Source: Omphiscola glabra (taxonomy: Eukaryota > Mollusca > Gastropoda > Lymnaeidae). Taken from it: a DNA stretch of 64,000 nt. The stretch spans positions 9,945,674 through 10,009,673 of the forward strand of contig OZ024811.1 in the NCBI GenBank assembly GCA_964017045.1, in the 5' to 3' direction. A program made the translations under genes and the position numbers. The notes below the pieces were generated by a model. The model saw only the letters and a program-made list of their open reading frames with translations. It ran no database searches and had not been told where the DNA came from. This document shows, in pieces, positions 52,601 through 64,000 of this stretch. How positions within the stretch are numbered: position 1 is the first letter of the stretch; each line of letters starts with the position of its first letter.

Positions 52601-55600
52601 TGCATTAGGACCCCCGATCCCGGTGACCTACAGATCCCGCTAGGATACAGTTCTCTGTAGGATCCCGTTCCATCCCGCTCCCGTTAATTTATCGTTTCCC
52701 GATGGGATTCTGATCCCTTTTGATCCCAATTCCAGTATGATCCCAATCCCATCGGTATTCCGATCCCTGAGGTATCTCGATACCAGTGGGATAACGATAG
52801 CTGTCGGATCCCGATACCGGTGGGGTACCGGTCTAAGCTTATTGATATTTATATAGAGCTTATATAAGGAAAAATTGAATGGGGCCCCCAGCCCCAAAGA
52901 AATGGATATTATAAGTTCAGTATTACGGACCGTTATAGATGGAGAATTTAATCTCTGTTGTTCTGTCTAGGGCTCGTTCTAAAAACAGTCCATAATAAAG
53001 GACGATACCAAAGGTTAAAAATAATAACAAATAAAACGACAATTAAGGCCAGAGCTAATTACAATTAATAACTTTTTAATTTGTGAACTTCAATTAAATA
53101 ATAACAGCAAGAGAAATATAATTAAAATTATAAACTTACAGATTTGCTGGTACCGGTACTGTATATCAAAATACAATGAGCACAAAATTGTATGAGGAAA
53201 TAAAAATCTCTACACACAACAAAGTATAATGACACATTGCATGCCTCGTAATCAAGGAAAGGAAAATCTCTCCCTCTCTATCGGTCAGCCCTTTTTATAG
53301 GCAGTTTCAGATGATCATTCTGGAAATGGAACACACAGTCTTACTGTTTCCCACATTTTCTAGATTGTTCTATCATGTTCCACAGAAACGGATGATAGTA
53401 AACAAAAGTATCATCAAAGGGATATTTTTTCTAGCCGCCCCAACACGGGACCGACTTGAAAGAGGTCATGCACGTGGAAGGCGGGCAAAGTGTGTCTCAA
53501 AATACGTCATCCCTTATAACATCAGTACCCTACGTTATTTAAATATGGATAATAAAGTGTTTGCGTACTAAGTTTGGTCAAGATCCATCTACTCAAATAG
53601 GAGTATTTGTTGGTTATTTTATTTATATAGCTCATATAAATAAAAATTAATTTCGGGGCCCCGGCCCCAAACGGAATATCGTATAAAGTTCATAACCCCT
53701 TAAGAGTTCCTCCCGGATAATGATGGATATGTGTACCAAATTTGGTCAAGATCCATCCATTAATCTAGGAGTATTAAGCCTATTGACCAATAGAACTTTC
53801 TGGAACATTCTAGAGTAATGTATTATCCTCCTCGAACTGTGTAAAAACTGTCTTGTTTAAGTAATTATTTTTTAAACTTGAAAAATTATACAACTAAATG
53901 CATTTCTATAACTATAGTAAATTTAAGTTAAAAGAGGGGCCCCGGGGGCCCATTCCATAATTGTACCGAATTAGTTTTGCCTGAGATGGGGCCCTATAAA
54001 AATCATTCGGGTAAGTTATGAAGTTAAAAGTTTAAATGTGTCCCATTAAAATCTATTGAATAATGCCATAGATGTAACGCTTTAAAGTTATCGAACTTTC
54101 TGGAAAATTCTAGATTGGATAGTAATAGTTTTAAATCCCCTGGTGTTTCAGTACGGACAGTGAAGTGCATCGCTACCACCCTAGGCTTATATCCATCAAA
54201 TCACATAGAACCTAAAAGTGTTTTCAGAGCCTATTAATATTTATATAGCTTATATAAGGAAAAATGAAATGGGGCCCCCGGCCCCCCAGGAATGGATATT
54301 ATGAGTTCGGTACCCTTTAGTATTTGAGTATGGATAATCAAGTGTATGTGAACTAAGTTCAGTCAAGATCCATCCATTAGTGTAGGAGTATTAAGCCTAT
54401 TGATATTTATAAAGCTCATATAAGAAAAATACGAATTCGGGGCCCCCGGCCCCACACGAAATGTTATTAAAAGTTCTCAACCCCTTGAGAGTTCCTTCTG
54501 GAAAAGGATGGATATATGTGCCAAGTTTGGTCAAGATCCATCAATCCGTGTAAAAGTTTTTGTGGAACAGACCCACAAACAAACCCACACATTTTCACTT
54601 TTATATATATACTAGCCGGTATACCCGGCGTGGCCCGGGATTGCATTAGGACCCCCGATCCCGGTGACCTACAGATCCCGCTAGGATACAGTTCTCTGTA
54701 GGATCCCGTTCCATCCCGCTCCCGTTAATTTATCGTTTCCCGATGGGATTCTGATCCCTTTTGATCCCAATTCCAGTATGATCCCAATCCCATCGGTATT
54801 CCGATCCCTGAGGTATCTCGATACCAGTGGGATAACGATAGCTGTCGGATCCCGATACCGGTGGGGTACCGGTCTAAGCCTATTGATATTTATATAGAGC
54901 TTATATAAGGAAAAATTGAATGGGGCCCCCAGCCCCAAAGAAATGGATATTATAAGTTCAGTATTACGGACCGTTATAGATGGAGAATTTAATCTCTGTT
55001 GTTCTGTCTAGGGCTCGTTCTAAAAACAGTCCATAATAAAGGACGATACCAAAGGTTAAAAATAATAACAAATAAAACGACAATTAAGGCCAGAGCTAAT
55101 TACAATTAATAACTTTTTAATTTGTGAACTTCAATTAAATAATAACAGCAAGAGAAATATAATTAAAATTATAAACTTACAGATTTGCTGGTACCGGTAC
55201 TGTATATCAAAATACAATGAGCACAAAATTGTACGAGGAAATAAAAATCTCTACACACAACAAAGTATAATGACACATTGCATGCCTCGTAATCAAGGAA
55301 AGGAAAATCTCTCCCTCTCTATCGGTCAGCCCTTTTTATAGGCAGTTTCAGATGATCATTCTGGAAATGGAACACACAGTCTTACTGTTTCCCACATTTT
55401 CTAGATTGTTCTATCATGTTCCACAGAAACGGATGATAGTAAACAAAAGTATCATCAAAGGGATATTTTTTCTAGCCGCCCCAACAAGGGACCGACTTGA
55501 AAGAGGTCATGCACGTGGAAGGCGGGCAAAGTGTGTCTCAAAATACGTCATCCCTTATAACATCAGTACCCTACGTTATTTAAATATGGATAATAAAGTG

Positions 55601-58600
55601 TTTGCGTACTAAGTTTGGTCAAGATCCATCTACTCAAATAGGAGTATTTGTTGGTTATTTTATTTATATAGCTCATATAAATAAAAATTAATTTCGGGGC
55701 CGCGGCCCCAAACGGAATATCGTATAAAGTTCATAACCCCTTAAGAGTTCCTCCCGGATAATGATGGATATGTGTACCAAATTTGGTCAAGATCCATCCA
55801 TTAATCTAGGAGTATTAAGCCTATTGACCAATAGAACTTTCTGGAACATTCTAGAGTAATGTATTATCCTCCTCGAACTGTGTAAAAACTGTCTTGTTTA
55901 AGTAATTATTTTTTAAACTTGAAAAATTATACAACTAAATGCATTTCTATAACTATAGTAAATTTAAGTTAAAAGAGGGGCCCCGGGGGCCCATTCCATA
56001 ATTGTACCGAATTAGTTTTGCCTGAGATGGGGCCCTATAAAAATCATTCGGGTAAGTTATGAAGTTAAAAGTTTAAATGTGTCCCATTAAAATCTATTGA
56101 ATAATGCCATAGATGTAACGCTTTAAAGTTATCGAACTTTCTGGAAAATTCTAGATTGGATAGTAATAGTTTTAAATCCCCTGGTGTTTCAGTACGGACA
56201 GTGAAGTGCATCGCTACCACCCTAGGCTTATATCCATCAAATCACATAGAACCTAAAAGTGTTTTCAGAGCCTATTAATATTTATATAGCTTATATAAGG
56301 AAAAATGAAATGGGGCCCCCGGCCCCCCAGGAATGGATATTATGAGTTCGGTACCCTTTAGTATTTGAGTATGGATAATCAAGTGTATGTGAACTAAGTT
56401 CAGTCAAGATCCATCCATTAGTGTAGGAGTATTAAGCCTATTGATATTTATAAAGCTCATATAAGAAAAATACGAATTCGGGGCCCCCGGCCCCACACGA
56501 AATGTTATTAAAAGTTCTCAACCCCTTGAGAGTTCCTTCTGGAAAAGGATGGATATATGTGCCAAGTTTGGTCAAGATCCATCAATCCGTGTAAAAGTTT
56601 TTGTGGAACAGACCCACAAACAAACCCACACATTTTCACTTTTATATATATACTAGCCGGTATACCCGGCGTGGCCCGGGATTGCATTAGGACCCCCGAT
56701 CCCGGTGACCTACAGATCCCGCTAGGATACAGTTCTCTGTAGGATCCCGTTCCATCCCGCTCCCGTTAATTTATCGTTTCCCGATGGGATTCTGATCCCT
56801 TTTGATCCCAATTCCAGTATGATCCCAATCCCATCGGTATTCCGATCCCTGAGGTATCTCGATACCAGTGGGATAACGATAGCTGTCGGATCCAGATACC
56901 GGTGGGGTACCGGTCTAAGCTTATTGATATTTATATAGAGCTTATATAAGGAAAAATTGAATGGGGCCCCCAGCCCCAAAGAAATGGATATTATAAGTTC
57001 AGTATTACGGACCGTTATAGATGGAGAATTTAATCTCTGTTGTTCTGTCTAGGGCTCGTTCTAAAAACAGTCCATAATAAAGGACGATACCAAAGGTTAA
57101 AAATAATAACAAATAAAACGACAATTAAGGCCAGAGCTAATTACAATTAATAACTTTTTAATTTGTGAACTTCAATTAAATAATAACAGCAAGAGAAATA
57201 TAATTAAAATTATAAACTTACAGATTTGCTGGTACCGGTACTGTATATCAAAATACAATGAGCACAAAATTGTATGAGGAAATAAAAATCTCTACACACA
57301 ACAAAGTATAATGACACATTGCATGCCTCGTAATCAAGGAAAGGAAAATCTCTCCCTCTCTATCGGTCAGCCCTTTTTATAGGCAGTTTCAGATGATCAT
57401 TCTGGAAATGGAACACACAGTCTTACTGTTTCCCACATTTTCTAGATTGTTCTATCATGTTCCACAGAAACGGATGATAGTAAACAAAAGTATCATCAAA
57501 GGGATATTTTTTCTAGCCGCCCCAACACGGGACCGACTTGAAAGAGGTCATGCACGTGGAAGGCGGGCAAAGTGTGTCTCAAAATACGTCATCCCTTATA
57601 ACATCAGTACCCTACGTTATTTAAATATGGATAATAAAGTGTTTGCGTACTAAGTTTGGTCAAGATCCATCTACTCAAATAGGAGTATTTGTTGGTTATT
57701 TTATTTATATAGCTCATATAAATAAAAATTAATTTCGGGGCCCCGGCCCCAAACGGAATATCGTATAAAGTTCATAACCCCTTAAGAGTTCCTCCCGGAT
57801 AATGATGGATATGTGTACCAAATTTGGTCAAGATCCATCCATTAATCTAGGAGTATTAAGCCTATTGACCAATAGAACTTTCTGGAACATTCTAGAGTAA
57901 TGTATTATCCTCCTCGAACTGTGTAAAAACTGTCTTGTTTAAGTAATTATTTTTTAAACTTGAAAAATTATACAACTAAATGCATTTCTATAACTATAGT
58001 AAATTTAAGTTAAAAGAGGGGCCCCGGGGGCCCATTCCATAATTGTACCGAATTAGTTTTGCCTGAGATGGGGCCCTATAAAAATCATTCGGGTAAGTTA
58101 TGAAGTTAAAAGTTTAAATGTGTCCCATTAAAATCTATTGAATAATGCCATAGATGTAACGCTTTAAAGTTATCGAACTTTCTGGAAAATTCTAGATTGG
58201 ATAGTAATAGTTTTAAATCCCCTGGTGTTTCAGTACGGACAGTGAAGTGCATCGCTACCACCCTAGGCTTATATCCATCAAATCACATAGAACCTAAAAG
58301 TGTTTTCAGAGCCTATTAATATTTATATAGCTTATATAAGGAAAAATGAAATGGGGCCCCCGGCCCCCCAGGAATGGATATTATGAGTTCGGTACCCTTT
58401 AGTATTTGAGTATGGATAATCAAGTGTATGTGAACTAAGTTCAGTCAAGATCCATCCATTAGTGTAGGAGTATTAAGCCTATTGATATTTATAAAGCTCA
58501 TATAAGAAAAATACGAATTCGGGGCCCCCGGCCCCACACGAAATGTTATTAAAAGTTCTCAACCCCTTGAGAGTTCCTTCTGGAAAAGGATGGATATATG

Positions 58601-60765
58601 TGCCAAGTTTGGTCAAGATCCATCAATCCGTGTAAAAGTTTTTGTGGAACAGACCCACAAACAAACCCACACATTTTCACTTTTATATATATACTAGCCG
58701 GTATACCCGGCGTGGCCCGGGATTGCATTAGGACCCCCGATCCCGGTGACCTACAGATCCCGCTAGGATACAGTTCTCTGTAGGATCCCGTTCCATCCCG
58801 CTCCCGTTAATTTATCGTTTCCCGATGGGATTCTGATCCCTTTTGATCCCAATTCCAGTATGATCCCAATCCCATCGGTATTCCGATCCCTGAGGTATCT
58901 CGATACCAGTGGGATAACGATAGCTGTCGGATCCCGATACCGGTGGGGTACCGGTCTAAGCTTATTGATATTTATATAGAGCTTATATAAGGAAAAATTG
59001 AATGGGGCCCCCAGCCCCAAAGAAATGGATATTATAAGTTCAGTATTACGGACCGTTATAGATGGAGAATTTAATCTCTGTTGTTCTGTCTAGGGCTCGT
59101 TCTAAAAACAGTCCATAATAAAGGACGATACCAAAGGTTAAAAATAATAACAAATAAAACGACAATTAAGGCCAGAGCTAATTACAATTAATAACTTTTT
59201 AATTTGTGAACTTCAATTAAATAATAACAGCAAGAGAAATATAATTAAAATTATAAACTTACAGATTTTGCTGGTACCGGTACTGTATATCAAAATACAA
59301 TGAGCACAAAATTGTATGAGGAAATAAAAATCTCTACACACAACAAAGTATAATGACACATTGCATGCCTCGTAATCAAGGAAAGGAAAATCTCTCCCTC
59401 TCTATCGGTCAGCCCTTTTTATAGGCAGTTTCAGATGATCATTCTGGAAATGGAACACACAGTCTTACTGTTTCCCACATTTTCTAGATTGTTCTATCAT
59501 GTTCCACAGAAACGGATGATAGTAAACAAAAGTATCATCAAAGGGATATTTTTTCTAGCCGCCCCAACACGGGACCGACTTGAAAGAGGTCATGCACGTG
59601 GAAGGCGGGCAAAGTGTGTCTCAAAATACGTCATCCCTTATAACATCAGTACCCTACGTTATTTAAATATGGATAATAAAGTGTTTGCGTACTAAGTTTG
59701 GTCAAGATCCATCTACTCAAATAGGAGTATTTGTTGGTTATTTTATTTATATAGCTCATATAAATAAAAATTAATTTCGGGGCCCCGGCCCCAAACGGAA
59801 TATCGTATAAAGTTCATAACCCCTTAAGAGTTCCTCCCGGATAATGATGGATATGTGTACCAAATTTGGTCAAGATCCATCCATTAATCTAGGAGTATTA
59901 AGCCTATTGACCAATAGAACTTTCTGGAACATTCTAGATTAAATGTATTATCCTCCTCGAACTGTGTAAAAACTGTCTTGTTTAAGTAATTATTTTTTAA
60001 ACTTGAAAAATTATACAACTAAATGCATTTCTATAACTATAGTAAATTTAAGTTAAAAGAGGGGCCCCGGGGGCGCATTCCATAATTGTACCGAATTAGT
60101 TTTGCCTGAGATGGGGCCCTATAAAAATCATTCGGGTAAGTTATGAAGTTAAAATTTTAAATTTGTCCCATTAAAATCTATTGAATAATGCCATAGATGT
60201 AACGCTTTAAAGTTATCGAACTTTCTGGAAAATTCTAGATTGGATATTAATAGTTTTAAATCCCCTGGTGTTTCAGTACGGACAGTGAAGTGCATCGCTA
60301 CCACCCTAGGCTTATATCCATCAAATCACATAGAACCTAAAAGTGTTTTCAGAGCCTATTAATATTTATATAGCTTATATAAGGAAAAATGAAATGGGGC
60401 CCCCGGCCCCCCAGGAATGGATATTATGAGTTCGGTACCCTTTAGTATTTGAGTATGGATAATCAAGTGTATGTGAACTAAGTTCAGTCAAGATCCATCC
60501 ATTAGTGTAGGAGTATTAAGCCTATTGATATTTATAAAGCTCATATAAGAAAAAAACGAATTCGGGGCCCCCGGCCCCACACGAAATGTTATTTAAAGTT
60601 CTCAACCCCTTAAGAGTTCCTTCTGGATAATGATGGATACATGTGCCAAGTTTGGTCAAGATCCATCAATCCGTGTAAAAGCCTTTGTGGAACAGACCCA
60701 CAAACAAACAAACAAACCCACAAACAAATTTTCACTTTTATATATATATATGATATATGATATAT
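49690..60765. repeat. 2,041-bp macrosatellite, about 5.4 tandem copies
   Basis: Identical landmarks recur every 2,041 bp: ACTAGCCGGTATACCCGG near 50529, 52570, 54611, 56652 and 58693. The last interval (to 60772) is about 2,080 bp because the final monomer edge is diverged. The first copy is partial, starting at about 49690. Each monomer holds a GATCCCGGT-type head, several diverged modules of 160-190 bp (GGGGCCCCCGGCCCC plus TTGGTCAAGATCCATC), a 599-bp inserted element and a 430-bp segment beginning AGAACTTTCTGGAACATTCT. Copies are almost identical. The short open frames repeating with this period are not genes. The AT flanks and CTAG-type end match the elements at 40.7 and 60.8 kb. Confidence 0.95.
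50882..51480. mobile_element. 599-bp insertion inside the macrosatellite monomer
   Basis: The module ATTATAAGTTCAGTA..CCCTTCGGTATTTGAAT, uninterrupted at 41087-41110, is split here. The left flank ends TCAGTA (50876-50881) and the right flank begins TCAGTA (51481-51486), a 6-bp duplication. The insert begins TTACGGACCGTTATAGATG and ends CGTCATCCCTTATAACA. Its ends are only roughly inverted. No transposase; class unknown. The same insert is in every monomer at 2,041-bp spacing. Confidence 0.65.
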
Positions 60766-60769
60766 ATGA

Positions 60770-61560
60770 TATGACTAGCGGATATACCAGGCAATTTGCC
60801 GGGATAGAATTCGGAACGAAGGAACTTCATTAGTCTACAGCCTTATAATTACTCCGATCCCTGTGGGCTCCTGTTAGTATACCGTTGACCGGTGGGATTC
60901 TGATCCCTCTATATCCCAATTCCAAAATGATCCCAATCTCGTCGGTATTCCGATCCCGGTGGTATCCAGATACCAGTGGGATAATGATAGCTGTCGGATC
61001 CCGATACCGGTGGGGTATCGGTCTAAGCCTATTGAAATTTATATATAGCTTATATCAGGAAAAATTAAATGGGGCCCCAGGGCCCAGAGAAATTGATATT
61101 ATAAGTTCAGTGCCATTCTGTAATTGAATATGGATAATAAAGTATGTGTGTACTAAGTTTGGTCAAGATCCATCTACTCATGTAGGAGTACTTGTTGTAA
61201 ATAGTTTTTGTATAGCTCATATAAGAAAAAAAAATTTGGGTCCCCTGGCCCCAACGGAATGTTATAAAAAATCATACAATTTTAAGACTTCATTCCGGAT
61301 AATGATGGGTATATGTACCAAATTTGGTCAAGATCCATCCATTAATATAGGAGTATTAAGCATATTGACCAATAGAACTTTATTGATTCAATAATTGAAC
61401 ATCGTAGATGAAATGTATTATCCTCCTTGAACTGTGTAAAAACTTTCTTTTCTAAGTAGCCTACCGGTAATTATTCTTCGAATACGAAAAATTATACAAC
61501 TAAGTGCATTTCTTTAGCTATAGTACATTTAAATTGAAATTCTAGATGCCTAGAACCCCA
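60770..61560. repeat. Diverged family copy right of the macrosatellite
   Basis: Starts GACTAGCGGATATACCAGGC after a TATATGA run, with a GATCCC-rich head and two or three modules containing TTTGGTCAAGATCCATC, then a segment matching AGAACTTTCTGGAACATTC of the monomer. It lacks the 599-bp insertion. Confidence 0.6.
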
Positions 61561-62520
61561 TTTCTTTTTCCCTTACAGAAGCAATATAAATATCAATAAG
61601 GGGCTGTCCAAAAATTATGTCAACAAAATAGGGGGGAGGGGGGTCTGAAATTTTTTGACAATTGTTGACAAGGGGGAGGGGGGGAGGTCAAGAAAAGTTG
61701 ACGTCAACAATGTTACTTTTTTTTAATAACTTTAATTTCATAATTTAAAATTTATTAAACGATTTTTTTCTAAACATTTTACTTTTATTCACTTTTTTTG
61801 TTGTAGTTGTAGACTAGTCTATTTAAAATATTGTTTTTTTTCCCCCATTTTATCTTTATTTTGGGGGGGGGGGGATAATCAAATGTTGACGTAATTTTAT
61901 AGGGGGTGTCTCAGGAAGTTTGACAAGTTGTTGACAAAGGGGGGGGGGGGGTAAAAATTGCCAAAAATTTGTTGACATAATTAATGGACAGCCCCTAGGC
62001 TTAATACTCCTACATGAATAGATGGATCTTGACCAAACTTAGAACACATACACTCGATTATCCATATTCAAATACCGAACGGTATTGAACTCTAAATTTC
62101 CATTCCTCAGGGGCCTGTGGTCCCATTTCATTTTTCCTTACATAAGCTATATAAATAGCGATGGGCTTAGCCAACACTATAGGTTATGTGTGAATTGATC
62201 TATAAAAGCCTAGCTTTGAAGCAATACTCTTTATTGTCAGTGTTGAAATATCGGTGGATTTAAAACTAAGTAATATCCAATCAAGAATATTCCAGAAGGT
62301 TCGATTATTTAAAAGAGGTATATTTTTGACATTTTTAAACCGATTTTAATTTGACAACTTTTACATTTTAAATTAATTTGATATTTATTAGACTGATTTG
62401 TACACTTATGAAATGAGCCCCGTGGGCGCCCTTCTATCAACGTAAACTTACTATAGTTATAGTAATACATTTAGTTGTAGAATTTTTCTTATTCGAAAAA
62501 TAATTACATTGAAAAGTCAT
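61560..62520. repeat. Inverted family copy, interrupted by a MITE
   Basis: From about 61560 the sequence is the reverse complement of the modules: GGCTTAATACTCCTAC, GATGGATCTTGACCAAACTT, CATTTTTCCTTA, and at 62400-62520 the reverse complement of the AAATGTATTATCCTCC..GGGGCCC segment. With the direct copy at 60770-61560 it forms a large, imperfect inverted repeat. Confidence 0.6.
61599..61996. mobile_element. TIR MITE (AGGGGCTGTCCA) in the inverted copy
   Basis: A 398-bp element with 12-bp perfect termini AGGGGCTGTCCA and TGGACAGCCCCT. The next bases on each side keep a shared ATTATGTCAAC pattern (AATTATGTCAACAAA against TTTGTTGACATAATT). G-tracts and TTGACAA repeats lie inside. The host module read without it is ATCAATAGGCTTAATAC, so insertion was at a TA. 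No transposase; superfamily not assigned. Confidence 0.8.
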
Positions 62521-62529
62521 TTTTGCACA

Positions 62530-62905
62530 TTTCGATGAGGATATTAAATACTAGAATAAATGACCCGATTTTGCGATAATTTCTACCTGCTATTGCATAA
62601 ACTCATCACAATTCGAAACTTTAACATGAAGTATCTATGCAAATATTTACGTTTCTAACATCATTAAGTTTTCAGAAGTATTTATCTGCTATATATTATA
62701 CGCCTACCCTATTCCCTGTCTCGGCCCTTAAGCTAATATTTTCACTCTAAACATTACCTTAAATGGCCGAATTTAAATTATCACTAATTATATCAATTTC
62801 GTCACTAAATAAATTAATTGGGAGACTATTTCTACGCTACAGAAATACTTTAGATTTACCCCTTTTTGTGCCTTTGAATTACAACTAGTTTTCTCTAAAA
62901 ATTTT
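62530..62905. other. AT-rich stretch without recognisable gene
   Basis: No exon, terminal repeat or array recognised. Confidence 0.4.
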
Positions 62906-62908
62906 AAA

Positions 62909-63400
62909 ACACATAATCTTAAATTTACAACAAAACTATATATGATATAAATATATTTTACATGAAAGGAATTTGATACATTGATATCTACATCAAAAAT
63001 TTTGCCTTGGTTTTTTTTAAATTATACAATATCAAAAACTCGTAAAAGAAAATAAATTCTTTTATCTGAAGAAGAATCTCGCAACCGTTTTTCACGTCAA
63101 TAACAGACTTGGGTGTCTTTTTTTGTATTGTTAATCTCATAAAAATATACACAAACACATAATCTTAAATTTACAACAAAACTATATATGATTATATAAA
63201 TATATTTTACATGAAAGGAATTTGATACATTGATATCTACATCAAAAATTTTGCCTTGGTTTTTTTTAAATTATACAATATCAAAAACTCGTAAAAGAAA
63301 ATAAATTCTTTTATCTGAAGAAGAATCTCGCAACCGTTTTTCACGTCAATAACAGACTTGGGTGTCTTTTTTTGTATTGTTAATCTCATAAAAATATACA
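62909..63400. repeat. 246-bp tandem duplication
   Basis: Two head-to-tail copies, the ACATAATCTTAAATTTACAA landmark starting at 62911 and 63157, differing by a few bases (for example GATATAAAT against GATTATATAAAT). Recent duplication, no coding content. Confidence 0.9.
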
Positions 63401-64000
63401 CACACACTTTTCTTGACGCAGATTAAAAACAAAATTCATTTTTTAAAAGAAAGTATTAACCCTTACCCTTTTTAAAAAATTAAATTTTCAATGTGTTAAA
63501 TGATTTGGTTTTTATATTCATGAATATATTTATATAAATTTTGCCACGTTTTGTTAACGCATTTGATTTTCTTAATTGGTAAAATTGTGTGTAATAACAT
63601 CTCTTTTTTTACAAGTGTAATACCATAGGATTTAAATATTATATTGTCATCCACTTAAAAATGTACACATCCTATTTCCTACCTCCAATAAGTACTTACC
63701 TAAGAAGTTATTTTTGTATCAAATTCATTCCTTTATATTGTGACGTATCTTGTGCTGCCTGGGGAAAAATGACCAACACCCACCTCCCCACAACCCCCAG
63801 ATTTAAATAAAATTAATATAGTCCCTTACATTACCAAACTAACATATTTACACTCCATATTGTTTGTTCTTATATGAGTGAGTTATAAGTAGATTAGAGA
63901 ATACTACTGGGCTATGGAGTTTCGCTGCACTGATTGAATTAAACGGCATTTAAAGTATATTTAAAGGTTAAGATTTTATAACTGTATAAAATTAACAAAA
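63401..64000. other. AT-rich end of window, no recognisable gene
   Basis: Nothing beyond A/T-rich sequence and a short C-rich patch at 63778. Confidence 0.4.

Noticed and set aside
50434..59695. Open frames of 61, 85 and 86 codons recurring every 2,041 bp
   Set aside because: They are passengers of the macrosatellite. None has a domain, and they lie in non-coding repeat modules, so recurrence is not conservation.

Overview
The window reads as AT-rich, intron-rich, repeat-dense invertebrate nuclear DNA, most likely from a freshwater pulmonate snail. The evidence is spliced GT-AG genes, many minisatellites, jockey/CR1-like, RTE-like and RNase-H-bearing non-LTR retrotransposon remnants, several hAT-type MITEs with 8-bp target duplications, and one copy of what I recognise as the horizontally spread hAT element SPIN, known from a pond snail. 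Nothing looks bacterial: no operons, no ribosome binding sites, no CRISPR. Most long open frames here are artefacts of tandem repeats, and the real coding sequence lies in short exons that had to be found by splice-site and phase matching.

Layout. 1-3.3 kb: a duplicated block holding two decayed copies of a trypsin-like protease gene, then a 27-bp minisatellite. 3.7-3.9 kb: SPIN MITE. 6.7-9.4 kb: orphan exons of one or more unassigned genes, a Helitron helicase scrap and minisatellites. 10-13.6 kb: unclassified repeats, two hammerhead-like motifs and a hAT MITE. 15.6-18.0 kb (+): an intact trypsin-like protease gene whose main exon is 17092-18020, with two hAT MITEs in its last intron, followed by a 25-bp minisatellite. 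19.9-20.5 kb: a very regular 20-bp satellite. 22-24 kb: a GC-rich repeat and a TIR MITE.

23999-36569 (-) is the centrepiece: a 16-exon gene (CDS 906 bp, 301 residues) with a signal peptide, many symmetric exons of 15-63 nt, nearly all introns phase 1, and a Met/Gly/Gln/Pro-rich mature protein. Exon 4 (9 residues) recurs as penultimate exon 15. The architecture recalls the micro-exon genes of schistosomes. Its introns carry several unrelated minisatellites, a hAT MITE 12 bp from a splice donor, an antisense hammerhead-ribozyme-like motif and an RTE-type 3' scrap.

37-42 kb: gene-poor, repeats only. 42.2-44.4 kb: a jockey/CR1-like non-LTR element with four in-frame stops. 44.4-48.9 kb: a 26-bp minisatellite (each unit containing AATAAATGTA) split by a 5'-truncated endonuclease-RT-RNase H retroelement. 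49.2-62.5 kb: a repeat family with heads rich in GATCCCGGT, amplified as a 2,041-bp macrosatellite of about 5.4 copies with an alternating A-B higher-order pattern, then an inverted copy interrupted by a TIR MITE. 62.5-64 kb: AT-rich sequence with a 246-bp tandem duplication.
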